From the NCBI GenBank assembly GCA_030248215.1, contig JASANG010003183.1, positions 1 to 64,000 on the forward strand: a DNA stretch of 64,000 nucleotides, read 5' to 3'. The stretch is from Enoplolaimus lenunculus. Its lineage: Eukaryota > Nematoda > Enoplea > Enoplida > Thoracostomopsidae. The notes under the pieces were generated by a model. It was given only the letters and a program-made list of their open reading frames with translations, did no database searches and was not told where the DNA came from. This document shows, piece by piece, positions 34,321-44,324 of this stretch. The number at the start of each line of letters is the position of its first letter. Within the stretch, counting starts at the first letter, position 1. A program made the position numbers and the translations under genes.

Positions 34321-37300
34321 ATATATGAAGCAGTGAGATTTATAGAGAAAACAAAACTTTTTCACTAACACAGAATTCTTTTAATGTTGTCGATAAACTT
34401 TTGGCTAGGGGAGGCGAAGATGTCTGTGGAGTCGAGCGATTACCATCACCCCTCGGAGTTTCAAGCGTGACCTTAGGTACGCCAATTTGTAAGCCTTAGT
34501 TTTGAGTATTTCTATTTAGATTAATTTCGGTGTTTTTCATATTAATAGGCATATATTTCGTGCCCTGGGTACGGAATTTGTTATATCTTCTAACTGTGAT
34601 TTCCTAACGGTTATTAGTGTTCAGTTGTCGCTATACTAAAATATCAATTATAAATTGGGTTTCAGGATACGATATATATGTTGTTTTGCCTTATAAGTAT
34701 AATTTTATTCAAACCGTGTATATTTTTAAAGTACATTTTTACGCCCTGGTTTTTAAGTATCTATTTCTGCTTATTTTAATTTAGGAATATTTTTTGCCTA
34801 GAATGTTAGGTGTCTTTTCTTCGAGTTTAGGTGTATTTTTGTTATTTTATGTATAATTGCCCAATGTAAAGAACGGGGCCGGAACAGTATTAAAACCATC
34901 TTCCTATGCCTAAACCTAAACCTAACCCAAAGTTTAAGCTCAAGCGTAAGAATGAGCGTCTTCCTAAGCCTAAGCCTACGCCTACGCCAAAGCCAAGCAA
35001 AAAAATTGTCTAAAGCATCAGCCTACTTTTTTCTAGTCCCACATTGAAAAGTGTTCCGCTCCTGATCTTTACATGAGCCGTATAATTTGATCGCATTTAT
35101 GCATATTTAAGTTCTGGTCTAAATTGAGCTATTTAGTTTTTGTCGTTATTTCAGAAACACAGCCAGCAACTGGCACAACTGGGCAATTATACGTGATCCG
35201 ATTGAACGCATTTTGTCCGCGTGGAACCACAAATGCGTCCGAGGTCGAATGACTGAACGCCTGCTACGCTGTTATGGATGCGGCTACAACTTGAGTTGTT
35301 TTGCCCGTCGAAATTACGAATATTTATCCCGATTTTCTGCGCTTCACTTAGAAGACGTATTAAAATACGCGGCGCCACGAGCCGAAAGGACCGTGCGTCA
35401 AGGACATACTCGAGGTATGATTGTGGATGACGGATTTTGGGCCAAACGGCGGACACCGTATCCGAAACAACTGCAACGGCCGGCGCTGAAAACAGCTGCT
35501 TGGAAACGTGTCCATCGATTTTGGCCACGAGCTTATTTGCTACGCGATCATTTCTTCCCTCAATTTTGGTCGTGTGATTTTCAACATAAGTTGGCTGACT
35601 TTCGGCTGTTCACGTTTGATTTGCCTCGACCTCGGTTCGAATCCATGATGCGGACGGCGTTGTCTGGAGTTGGCATACCGGATGAGTTGTTGTACTCTGG
35701 ATGGGGGCGGTTTGGGTAAGCTATATTGACTATTGTATACGTTTCACCCACATTTAAGATTAAGGCTTTCGCTTAGAGTTTGGTTTAGGTAAAGACTTAG
35801 GAAAGTCTTTTCAAACGATAACCTAAGCATAAACCCTAAATGTGGAGTGAAGTGTACAAGAGACGAGTTTTAGTATTTCAAGGTCATATGAACTGAAAGC
35901 CGTGAGTTCTTCCTAGGGGGCGCCATTAGAATGAACCCTCTAAGTGTTATAGGGATCAAATTGGTTTTATTCGCTCCGCTAACGTACAAAAATCTTGACG
36001 CTATACTAAATTTATGCAGCGTTCACAGTGAAAAATCCTCGCTCTACCGCTGAAAGTGTCGTAAGGTAGGATTATCTTTGGACAAAACCCAATTTTTAAT
36101 TTACAAGCAAGCGTTTATCCTAACGCGGTTGGGTCAACGCAAAATTGTTCTTTTAACGGGTTTACACTGCAAAAAATGGTGAGTCAAATTGACTCTCTCC
36201 GAAATAGGCTTTTCCGGACTACACAATCTGAGTCAAAATTCGACTCCGCCAGAGTCAAATTGGACTCACCCGAGTCGCTCAGTGAGACGAATTGGACTCT
36301 TCGAATTTGACTCAGTTTGTGTACTTAGTCCCGAAAAGCCCGTTTCGGAGAGATTTAATCTGACTCACCATTTTTTGCAGTATAGATATCCAACAAGAGT
36401 ACCATTTCGTATATATAGAAATTCTGTTGAGAGAGAATGCCTTCAACTCTATATTAATTTAGTTTATATGTAATCTTGAATAAAATTCAAAAAATATTTA
36501 TTGGAAACTTGGCCAATGGTACTTTTAGGGGCGTAACAGTAGATTAAGCGTATTCGTAAGTCTAAGCCTATGCGTAAGCAAAAAATGTAATCTAGAATCT
36601 AAACCCATTTTTTAACCAGAAACCTGGACGCCCCGTAAAGTAACATGGGCCGGAATCTTTGTGAAATAAATTTAAATAATTTTTGTCATTTTATGAATTT
36701 GAATCTTTGTGAAATAAATTTAAATAATTTTTGTCATTTTAGGAATTTGAATCTTTGTGAAATAAATTTAAATAATTTTTGTCATTTTAGGAATTTGAAT
36801 CTTTGTGAAATAAATTTAAATAAATTTTGTCATTTTAGGAATTTGAATCTTTGTGAAATAAATTTAAATAATTTTTGTCATTTTAGGAATTTGAATCTTT
36901 GTGAAATAAATTTAAATAATTTTTGTCATTTTAGGAATTTGAATCTTTGTGAAAAAAATTTAAATAATTTTTGTCATTTTAGGAATTTGAATCTTTGTGA
37001 AATAAATTTAAATAATTTTTGTCATTTTAGGAATTTGAATCTTTGTGAAATAAATTTAAATAATTTTTGTCATTTTATGAATTTGAATCTTTGTGAAATA
37101 AATTTAAATAATTTTTGTCATTTTAGGAATTTGAATCTTTGGGAAATAAATTTAAATAAATTTTGTCATTTTAGGAAATTGAATCTTTGTGAAATAAATT
37201 TAAATAAAATTTGTCATTTTAGGAATTTGAATCTTTGTGAAATAAATTTAAATAAATTTTTTGTCATTTTAGAAATTTACCATTTCTTGGCTTCAGTAGT

Positions 37301-37519
37301 TCAATATCAACTTCACAACGTGACTCGCAACGCAATCATGCTACATTAGTACGCGACGCATCAATTGCAGAAACATTTTTCCAAACTTACGCAATTGACT
37401 ATGTCAAATTCAATTTATCGCTGCCTCGTTGGATTAGTGAACAACTTTGTTCGTCCAAACAACATTTTGATCGATACGCGATGTGTCGGTGGAATGAGAA
37501 TTTGAAATTCAAAAATTAA
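31314..37519 (+). CDS. Carbohydrate sulfotransferase (Sulfotransfer_2-like), type II membrane protein
   Basis: It likely transfers sulfate from PAPS to a glycan in the Golgi. Four exons are proposed: 31314-31590, 31832-31930, 35163-35715 and 37273-37519, giving 391 aa. Residues about 6-24 (LVALIFVTVSFLLLFLISY) form one signal-anchor. CWIPKTACTHMK (81-92) fits the 5'-phosphosulfate loop and AIIRDPIERILSAW (133-146) the 3'-phosphate loop. HFFPQFWSCDF is typical of nematode members. The least certain joint is exon 2 to 3: TTTCAG at 35154 is a stronger acceptor, but only the one at 35162 keeps the phase. A small extra exon in the 3.2-kb intron is possible. The last exon joins in phase 2 (GG|A) and its acceptor is the final unit of a 48-bp minisatellite. 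An out-of-frame ATG lies at 31283. TTTCAG at 31251-31256 may be a trans-splice site. Confidence 0.86.
32080..32237 (-). mobile_element. TEL-C relic in sulfotransferase intron 2
   Basis: GGTTTAGGCTTACGG, GGAATATGCTTACGCTACGG and ACTAAAATTAACATTGGCC match the TEL-C body and right end. More decayed array words follow to 32350. Confidence 0.5.
32734..33755 (+). mobile_element. Giant TEL-A with ~0.9 kb telomere-like array
   Basis: TATAGAACAGGGCCGGAAC at the left and CCGGCACTGTTCTATACAAG at the right are the TEL-A ends. The array at about 32776-33681 is CCTAAG units broken by GCGTAAGAATGAGCCTATA spacers. It has a higher-order repeat: 33131-33425 and 33426-33720 line up with a 295-bp period. It lies in sulfotransferase intron 2. 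Long open frames through it encode only Lys-Pro or Leu-Ser repeats and are not genes. Confidence 0.9.
33756..34277. other. Intronic stretch, nothing recognised
   Basis: Part of sulfotransferase intron 2. The sequence is less AT-rich and non-repetitive, with no supported exon; it may be an old mobile element fragment. Confidence 0.35.
34278..34324. repeat. (AAAT)n microsatellite
   Basis: About eleven ATAA tetranucleotide units. Confidence 0.95.
34859..35079 (+). mobile_element. TEL-B element in sulfotransferase intron 2
   Basis: GCCCAATGTAAAGAACGGG at the left and CTCCTGATCTTTACATGAG at the right. Inside are GGAACAGTATTAAAACC, CCTAAG-like units with a GCGTAAGAATGAGC spacer, and AAATTGTCTAAAGC. 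Confidence 0.8.
35745..35860. repeat. Short telomere-like hairpin element J
   Basis: CACCCACATTTAAGATTAAG and CCCTAAATGTGGAGTG close a ~115-bp element with GGTTTAGG words. It lies just after the exon 3 donor of the sulfotransferase. Confidence 0.45.
36165..36382. mobile_element. MAR-D element, TA-flanked
   Basis: CACTGCAAAAAATGGTGAG at the left and CTGACTCACCATTTTTTGCAG at the right, with TA flanks and the paired GACTCCGCCAGAGTC core. It lies in sulfotransferase intron 3. Confidence 0.85.
36511..36651 (+). mobile_element. TEL-C element abutting the minisatellite
   Basis: GGCCAATGGTACTTTTAGGG at the left and CCGTAAAGTAACATGGGCC at the right. It has a single short TAAGCC stretch. Its right end touches the first unit of the 48-bp array. 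Confidence 0.82.
36652..37272 (+). repeat. 48-bp minisatellite, each unit ending in a 3' splice site
   Basis: About 13 tandem units of 48 bp (the last ones 48-50). Each contains GAATCTTTGTGAAATAAATT and ends TTTTTGTCATTTTAG|GAATTTG. The last TTTTAG is the acceptor of the final sulfotransferase exon, which starts AAATTTACC. Because 48 is divisible by three, a 234-codon frame stays open, but it is a repeat artefact. Confidence 0.93.
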
Positions 37520-37625
37520 ATTTATATTTGAATTTATAGCCAAATGTCGGCCGTAGGGTTGAACCCTGCGTTGAAAAAATTTTCCACTCTTCCAATCGAA
37601 GAAGTTTTGGCCTCGATTGTTAGTC

Positions 37626-37814
37626 GGTCCCATGTATAGAACACGGCCGGAACGTTTTCCGGCGGAACTGTAATAGAGTACGCTTAAGCTGTTCAGACTA
37701 ATTTTTTTGCTGAGGCTTAGGCATAGGCTCATTGTTACGAGGGTTTAGGCTTTGGCTTAGGAATGGCTTAGGAATATACTTATACTACTGTTCCGGCCCT
37801 GTTCTATACTGGCT
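37626..37814 (-). mobile_element. TEL-A element after sulfotransferase
   Basis: CCCATGTATAGAACACGGCC at the left and GGCCCTGTTCTATACTGG at the right, with GTAATAGAGTACGC and GGCTTAGG words inside. Confidence 0.82.
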
Positions 37815-38064
37815 GAAGTCGTGTGAATTCCCCGTATGCCCTTTCCTGATTTTTTTGCCTCACCAGCAGCATGTGCTGGTTAAGGCTTAGGTTTAAAATT
37901 AGAAAAGAATTTTAAAAATAGTCGATTTTGACTTTGTTTTTGCCAATTTACAAATATTGTCCACATAGAGCATACTATGAGCAACTCAACGCAAGTTGTG
38001 TACAGAAAATACTTTTAAGCAATATTTAAGAACTGTTCCACGTATACGCAGTACAAAACCTCCA
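37815..38064. other. Gene-free stretch
   Basis: AT-rich; nothing recognised. Confidence 0.4.
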
Positions 38065-38318
38065 CACGCTGTAAATTTCACTGAGTTGATTAATCAATTC
38101 ACCTAGCGAGTTGGTTATTTCTGAATTAATATCAGTAAACATTAACTCACTCTGAGTTGATTTGATTCTCATTCTGAGTTGAGTTGACTCTGAGCGGGTT
38201 GATTAATTAACTCAGAATGAATTGAATCGGCTCAAAATTCTGAGTTCTGATAGTCCTAACTCAAACTGAGTCATTCCACTCATTCTAAGTTAAAATCAGC
38301 TCACTGAAATTTACAGTG
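38065..38318. mobile_element. MAR-E element
   Basis: CACGCTGTAAATTTCACTGAG at the left and CACTGAAATTTACAGTG at the right, with the TGAGTTGA/TCAACTCA body in full. Confidence 0.8.
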
Positions 38319-38639
38319 TTGAAAGTCACTGTGTCTCGACCGTCAAGTTCGTATACGTAGTCAACAGGGATTGTACGAAGCGTTCATCATAGAGTCTGAG
38401 ACGTTGAAATCAGCTTGAAATTAGATTTTAAATTTTCAAAATATTCGTTGGGAAACGGATGTGCAATGATTTGGTATGCAAACTGTAATAGCTTAGTTTT
38501 ATGTTTTAATTTAGTTTTGTATTTGCCTCATGTTGAGGTCTGTGTTATATCATGACAATTCGTTACCTGACAACTCGTTGACCTACAATTTGCAATCTAA
38601 AATCTCACGGACTGCAAAATTTATCACCCATCTTGATGC

Positions 38640-39165
38640 TTTAGTTAACGCTTGTGAGTTGAGGTACGAACAGGGACATCAGACCTTTTATCTAAGCAGC
38701 TGGAAAAGACGGTTACGGGTGGTTTTAATTTAGCGACCTCCTGCGTGTCGGGCAGGCACTGTTACCACTGCGCCACATACACTGTAAATTCCAATGAGTT
38801 GATTAACCAACTCAGCTTGAGAGTTAGTTATTTCTGAGTTAATAACAGTAAACATTAACTCACTCTAGGTTGAGTTGATCCTCAGTCTGAGTTCAGTTAA
38901 TTCCGCATAAGTTAAATAATTATCTCAGAGTGAGTTTTACTGACTCAGAATTCTGAGTTCTGAAAGTCCTAACTCAGACTCAGTGATTCAACTCATAATG
39001 AGTTAAAATCAGCTCACTTGGATTTACAGGGTAGCCCGCCTCGCAAACTGCTTTTATCGTCGACTATGTTGGTCGACCGTATACTGCCAGCTAGCATACA
39101 TACAGTGTACTGCACTATATTGCATATGCATATAACGGACAAGCATATCTCACATAGTTATAACG
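38640..39165. mobile_element. Element N copy, split by MAR-E
   Basis: AACAGGGACATCAGACC and a - strand tRNA-like head (GTGGCGCAGTGGTAACAG) precede 38779. GTCGACTATGTTGGTCGACC and ATACTGCCAGCTAGCATAC follow 39032. Both halves match element N at 11574; MAR-E sits between them. Confidence 0.65.
38780..39031. mobile_element. MAR-E element nested in element N
   Basis: CACTGTAAATTCCAATGAG at the left and CTTGGATTTACAGGG at the right, with TA at 38778-38779 and 39032-39033. It interrupts element N, so MAR-E moved after N. Confidence 0.88.
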
Positions 39166-39533
39166 CTTAGGTTTAGAATTAGGCTTATTTTGTTTTCTTC
39201 GCTTTAGGCTTAGGCTTCGCAAATCTGTCGATCGACAAGGTGTCTGGAGACTAATTGTAGATTTCTGCGTTATTAACCCTTTCACGTTAGCCATGAGTGA
39301 CTCCCATTAAACTTGAAGAAGTCTTTTAAGAGATGTAACTTTGGTTCTGAGTGAAAAATAGGCTGGCTTATTTGATCTTAGCTATGACAGCTAAACACTG
39401 GAAATCAAAAAGGTTTATTTGAAATTTAGCAACAAATTCGGTTGTTTTAAAGAGTTCAATTGTTTGTTATGTTTTTATCCACTTTGTTACAGTAAACTTT
39501 TAATGAAATGTCAGATAACAAAAGTGATTTCTA
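39166..39533. other. Gene-free stretch
   Basis: A short GGCTTAGGCTTCG relic lies near 39170-39225. Otherwise nothing is recognised. Confidence 0.35.
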
Positions 39534-39785
39534 CACTGTAAATCTTTAAATTTTAGTCAGTTGATTTAAAGCCAGAATGAGTTGAATCCGTCTGAGTTAG
39601 GCTTATCAGAACTCACAATTCCTAGTTGATTTAACTCATTCTGAGTTAATTAATCATCTACCCCGGAGTCAGTCAACTCAACCCAGTGTGAGAATCAACT
39701 CAACTCAGAGTGAGTTGAAGTTTACAGTAATTAACTCAGAAATAACTAATTTTCCGTCTGAGTTGATTTACTTATTGGAACAGTG
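39534..39785. mobile_element. MAR-E element, TA-flanked
   Basis: CACTGTAAATCTTTAAATT at the left and CTTATTGGAACAGTG at the right, TA on both sides, with the family's palindromic body. Confidence 0.8.
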
Positions 39786-39924
39786 TAAAAACAAGAGTAT
39801 GCAACATACCAAAAAATACACGAAACCAGACGTACCGCACACGCGTTGCATTTTTCGCTTACCCAGCTAAGATATGGGGGTAGTGAACATTTGAAATGCT
39901 GAATTTGCGTGCTGTTTAAAATAC

Positions 39925-40150
39925 GGACCCATTGTAAAGCACAGGGGCAGAACAGTATTATAAGCTTATTTCTAAGCCTAAGCCTATGGCTAAGCATAAG
40001 AACGAGTTTATTCCTAAGCCTAAACCTAAAGCTAAGCCAAGCAAAAAATTGGTCTAAAGCTTAAACTTAGCCTAAACCTAAGCCTAAACCAAGCAAAAAA
40101 TTGGTCTAAAGCTTAAGCTTATTCTATTCAAGCCTTGATCTTTACATAGA
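39925..40150 (+). mobile_element. TEL-B element
   Basis: GACCCATTGTAAAGCACAGG at the left and CCTTGATCTTTACATAGA at the right. CCTAAG arrays are repeated with the block AGCAAAAAATTGGTCTAAAG present twice, an internal duplication. Confidence 0.75.
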
Positions 40151-40341
40151 TCAAATACGGGAACACCCTGCAGTGGGTATATTGTAACGTGTGACATGGA
40201 AAGAATCAGGCAATTATACTCTCATAATTTAGGGGGGAAGCGGAAAACACAGCGCATTTGGTAGATTCCGGTGTATACCCAGAATGTACCAAATTACATA
40301 CTGTTTTAAAAAAGAGTATCATCCGCTCTCGTTTTTACCAA

Positions 40342-40542
40342 AAGCCGATCATGTATTTTATATGAAAGTATCCTATACCTAAAAGTATATTTCTAAGTCC
40401 AATCCTAGGAACCAGCAATAAGATAAATCTAAACCTAACTTTTAAGCCAAAGCCTAAGCCAAAATGAACGGAAAACCTAAAAATGGTTTTTATTGCAGTC
40501 TGTCACGAAAACGGAACGCGTTTGAAAATACATAACATGGCG
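40342..40542 (+). mobile_element. Diverged TEL relic
   Basis: GATCATGTATTTTATATG, CCTAAAAGTATATTTC and AAGCCAAAGCCTAAGCC match the TEL-A layout loosely, closed by AATACATAACATGG. Confidence 0.4.
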
Positions 40543-40599
40543 TCAAATTGTTGTACAAAATAGTTTCACATTGATGCATCAACAAAACAACTCTTAAAT

Positions 40600-40840
40600 C
40601 TCTAAAAGTTTTATTTTTTATATATTTTATTTCACAAAGTCTTAAATTCAAAACAGTTTTATTTTTTATATTTTATTTCACAAAGTCTTAAATTCAAAAA
40701 AGTTTTATTTTTTATATTTTATTTCACAAAGTCTTAAATTCAAAAAGTTTTATTTTTAAATATTTTATTTCACAAAGTCTTAAATTCAAAAAAGTTTTAT
40801 TTTTTATATTATTTTATTTCACAAAGTCTTAAATTCAAAC
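40600..40840 (-). repeat. 46-bp minisatellite related to the sulfotransferase array
   Basis: Five units with period 46, 46, 46 and 49 bp, each with TTTCACAAAGTCTTAAATTC. Read on -, GAATTTAAGACTTTGTGAAA closely matches GAATTTGAATCTTTGTGAAA of the array at 36652, so the two belong to one family in opposite orientation. Confidence 0.9.
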
Positions 40841-41685
40841 GTAACAAAACTGTTCGCCCACAATCGTTAATAACAGCGTCGTTTTTTAAGCATTTTTCGC
40901 TGTTTGTCTATAATTAAATTAAGAATTATTAAAATTTGTCCGTAGTTTTAAGACTTTTTTGGGCGAATTGCTATTATTTTACATGTTATATTTTAAACTG
41001 GTTCACTGTTTAGACACGTTGTTGTCTGTATTTTGAATCGAATTCGATATTTTTCAGTGAAACATTACAATTTTTTGTCTTTTTAAAATTTTAAATGTTC
41101 TTAGTGTTTAAGAGCTTTGCAAGTTTTTCGTTGTTTTACAAGGCAATTTGAGTCTGAGCTGGAGGCGAAACCGGTAATGAGGCGAAATTAGGTAGTGAAA
41201 ATATTGTTTATATATGTTGCTAATTTTAGCAGAAATCCATAGGATCCGGAACCTGTTGATTTTCAGCAGGAACCGGAGGTTGACATCCGGTTGTACCTTG
41301 AGTACTTGTTTCAGTGGTATATGCAGTTAATTGCTATTATAAAAGAGCAATAACTACACGTTGTTTAAATGCTATAAAATAACTGTAAGCAGTGTGTAAA
41401 TGGATAACAAAGATAGCGGAAACAAACAGCGATCAAAATAACGAAAACGGAAAACGCATATTGAAATATAAGTTTTGTGCTAACACGAGTGAGCATGCAT
41501 ATATTACACGGTATTTTCAAATTTTAATGAAAAAATAGCAGATGTTGTAATTTTAAGATTTCAAATAAATTATATTTTTATTTGAGTTTGAACAATTGCA
41601 GCATATATGTAATGAAAAATTGCTAGATGTTTACCTGGTTTTAAACTAATGTTGAGCATGAAAGTTGCATAATTTTTGGCATTTC
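40841..41685. other. Gene-free stretch with hAT fragment
   Basis: A fragment of hAT-like element H lies at about 41156-41312 (AAATTAGGTAGTGAAAATA, GGAACCGGAGGTTGACATCC). The rest is AT-rich and unassigned. Confidence 0.45.
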
Positions 41686-42114
41686 GGCCCATGTACAGAT
41701 CACAGGCGGCTCGTTTTTCTGAAAACTACAATAGAGTAAGTTTAACCCTTTCTCACATGAATATTTTCTATTTCTTCTGAGATGTACTTTTATGCTAGGA
41801 TTCGAACTCCAGTGACTGGAGTGGGAGGCGTATACCATCACCACTGAGCTATAGGAGCTTGACGCTCGAGCCCGAGGGTGCTCTCACGTCTTGTGGTGAT
41901 TTAGTACTATGTATACGTGTTGCAATTGTTAAACACGGTGCGATATATACTATTTAACGTATATACACTGAGCTGAATTGCCTACAGGCAACTCAATGTG
42001 AGACGGAGTTAAGCTTTAGACTAATTTTTGCTTCAGCCTGGGCTAAGGCTTAAACTTAAGTAGGCTTAATAATATCCTTATTCTACTGTAACGGCCCCGT
42101 TCTTTACATTGGTA
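41686..42114 (-). mobile_element. TEL-B element interrupted by element G
   Basis: GGCCCATGTACAGATCACAGG at the left and CCCCGTTCTTTACATTGG at the right. The natural block GAGTAAGCTTAAGCTTTAG is split after TTTAA and resumes at TTAAGCTTTAGAC, with element G between. Confidence 0.82.
41746..42008 (-). mobile_element. Element G, TTAA-flanked, with tRNA-like module
   Basis: CCCTTTCTCACATG at the left and CAATGTGAGACGGAG at the right. TTAA lies directly before (41742-41745) and after (42009-42012), as for piggyBac-type insertion. The - strand tRNA-like module has GAGTGGTGATGG-type A-box and GGAGTTCGAATCC B-box. Confidence 0.78.
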
Positions 42115-42242
42115 AGCCTACAGATTTTGCCCAGCACCAGTTCTATGCGCGAACATTTGTTGTCGAAGTGGTCTAACCGACATTACTTAATTCCTAAATT
42201 AATATTAATTTTGGAAAAAAATCTGTTCCTATATACATGATC

Positions 42243-42486
42243 GGGCCGATGTCATGTTTAGAGTCGTAACAGTAGATTCAGCACATTCGTTAAGTAAAAG
42301 CCTAAGCTTGCATAAATGTATTCCTTAGCCTAAGCCTAAACCTAAGCTTGAATAAACCTATTCCTAAGCCTAAGCCTAAGCTTAAGCCTAAGTTTGAGAG
42401 CCTAAGCAAAAAAATATAAGTAGCCTAGAATCTAAGCCTACTTTTTTACAGACTAACCAGAAACCACGACAGACCTAACATGATCG
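42243..42486 (+). mobile_element. TEL-C element
   Basis: GGGCCGATGTCATGTTTAGAG and GACAGACCTAACATGATCG are diverged TEL-C ends. Inside are CAGTAGATTCAGC, CCTAAG units and AGCCTAGAATCTAAGCC. Confidence 0.7.
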
Positions 42487-42594
42487 TATAGGCAAAGGAA
42501 TCGCGGGAAACTGTGTTCGATTGTCGTTGGAAATCGTTTCTAATGTTCCTGATGCTTCATCGTCTATTTTGAAAGACAGCTCTATTAAAGTTTC

Positions 42595-42768
42595 GGCCAA
42601 TGTTACTTTAAGGGGCGTAACAGTGGATTAAGCGTATTCCTAATCCTAAGCCTAAGCGTTGCAAAAATGTGTTCCTAATCCTAAGCTTAACCCTAAGCCA
42701 AAGTCTAAGCAAAAAATGTAATCTAGAATCTAAACCTACTGTTTTGTAGACCCACCAGAAAATGGGCC
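42595..42768 (+). mobile_element. TEL-C element
   Basis: GGCCAATGTTACTTTAAGGG at the left; the right end is decayed (CACCAGAAAATGGGCC). CCTAAG units with a GCGTTGCAAAAATG spacer and AATCTAGAATCTAAACC are present. Confidence 0.78.
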
Positions 42769-43214
42769 AAATTTTTAAAGAAAAAATAATCTTTTTTAAA
42801 CTTTTTTTGCCTTTTAACTGTTTTTATTTGTACATTTCATTTTTAAAACAATAAAAGACTATACTTTATCATCTTGTATATATTTAGTTTGCGCAGCGCA
42901 TGAAAATATCACAACGTGTGTGGGTGGTGCCGTACGCCTAAAAACGCTTTGTTTTGCAGTTTTAGGCAAATTTTAACTATTTTTCTTCTACAAAGTTGCT
43001 TATTGCATTTTTGCTTTAAAATGATTGTTTAAAGCAATTAATATATAATATAATATATATATTAATATACTTGCAATTAGTACTTATATACCTACTACAT
43101 GAGTGTTCTGCACGGTGTTTTGATATATAACTTTAAGATATATCATGAGCCTACTTCTCTCATCATAAGCTCTTGGTGTCAGGTCTGTAACCTTTCCGAA
43201 CTGCTTGAAGCTAC
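42769..43214. other. Gene-free stretch
   Basis: Very AT-rich, with ATATATTAATATA-like runs near 43040-43075. No gene is seen. Confidence 0.4.
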
Positions 43215-43647
43215 GGCCAATGTAAAGAACAGAGGCGAAACAGTATTATAAGCATACCTATTCCTAAGCCTAAGCCTAAGCGTAAGAATGAGCATATTCC
43301 TGAGCCTAAGCCTAAGCCTAAGCCTAAGCGTAAGAATGAGCATATTTTTAAGCCTAAGCCTAAACCTAAGCCTAAGCGTAAGAATGAGTATAAGCCTAAG
43401 CCTAAGCCTAAACCTAAGCCTAAGCGTAACAATGAGCATAAGCCTAAGCCTAAGCCTAAGCCTAAGCGTAAGAATGAGCATATTCCTAAGCCTAAGCTTA
43501 AGCCTAAGCCTAAGCGTAAGAATGAGCATATTCCTAAGCCTAAGCCTAAGCCTAAGCCTAAGCCAAGCAAAAAATTAGTCTAAAGCTTAAGCTTACTCTT
43601 CTCTAGTCAAACAGAAAAACGCACCGCCCCTGATCTTTGCATGGGCC
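43215..43647 (+). mobile_element. TEL-B element with long array
   Basis: GGCCAATGTAAAGAACAGAGG at the left and CCCTGATCTTTGCATGGGCC at the right. The array at 43258-43568 has about seven modules of CCTAAG units plus GCGTAAGAATGAGCATATTCC. Open frames through it on both strands are repeat artefacts. Confidence 0.88.
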
Positions 43648-43694
43648 GAAGTATTAAAGTTTCAGGGTGGACTGCTATAATTTCGCATACTGCA

Positions 43695-43858
43695 GGTCCA
43701 TGTAAAGATTAGGTGTGAAACGTTTTCTGTGTGATGGTATTAGAGTAATCTTAAACTTTACACTAAGTTTGTGCTTAGGCTCAGGCTTAGGCTTAGGTGT
43801 AAGCTTATTCTTATGCTTCGACTTAGGCTGAGTCTTAGGAATATGCTTACTGCTAAAA
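43695..43858 (-). mobile_element. TEL-B element
   Basis: GGTCCATGTAAAGATTAGG starts the copy, and GGCTTAGGCTTAGG and GGAATATGCTTACTG follow. The right terminus is poor. Confidence 0.6.
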
Positions 43859-43896
43859 ATGTCCAAATACCAAGAAACAGTGGCGTTCAAAAAATT

Positions 43897-44094
43897 GACC
43901 CATGCAACAATCAGGGGCGGAACGCTTTTCTGTAGGACTAGAATGGAGTAAGTGTTAGCTTTCGACTAATTTTTTTGCTTGGTTTAGGCTTAGCCTTAGG
44001 CTTAGGAATATGTTCATTTCTACGATTAGGCTTTAGGGCAAGGCTTATGTATATGCTTATAAAATACTGTTCCGCCCTTTTTGTTACATTGGCC
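43897..44094 (-). mobile_element. TEL-B element
   Basis: GACCCATGCAACAATCAGGG at the left and CGCCCTTTTTGTTACATTGG at the right enclose GGCTTAGCC and GGAATATGTTCATTTC modules. Confidence 0.75.
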
Positions 44095-44324
44095 AAAAGG
44101 TTTGTGTTCCAAGATTTCCAGATCCCGTAACCCACTTTTTAAACAGTTTACCTGATATATCGAAAATGCTAATTTTCGTTAAGAATCGTGCCAAAAATAC
44201 AAAACGTTTTTTGCGTTTTCAACAAAAAGCGTTTATATTGATACTAAAAGCGAGATAAACATTGAAATGTGTCCACTGAATACTGTTTAGTTACACTAGC
44301 GATTCATTTTAGAGTTTCCTCGCC
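44095..44324. other. Gene-free stretch
   Basis: Nothing recognised. Confidence 0.35.

Noticed and set aside
36652-37272. CRISPR-like regular repeat array
   Set aside because: Units are directly tandem without unique spacers, and the gene context is eukaryotic.
36645-37349. 234-codon open frame with 16-residue repeats (NLNLCEINLNNFCHFR)
   Set aside because: It is the 48-bp minisatellite read in one frame. The repeat length is divisible by three, and the tail overlaps the final sulfotransferase exon in a wrong frame.
43179-43578. Leu/Arg/Gly repeat open frames of about 100-120 codons
   Set aside because: Same artefact, in the TEL-B array.
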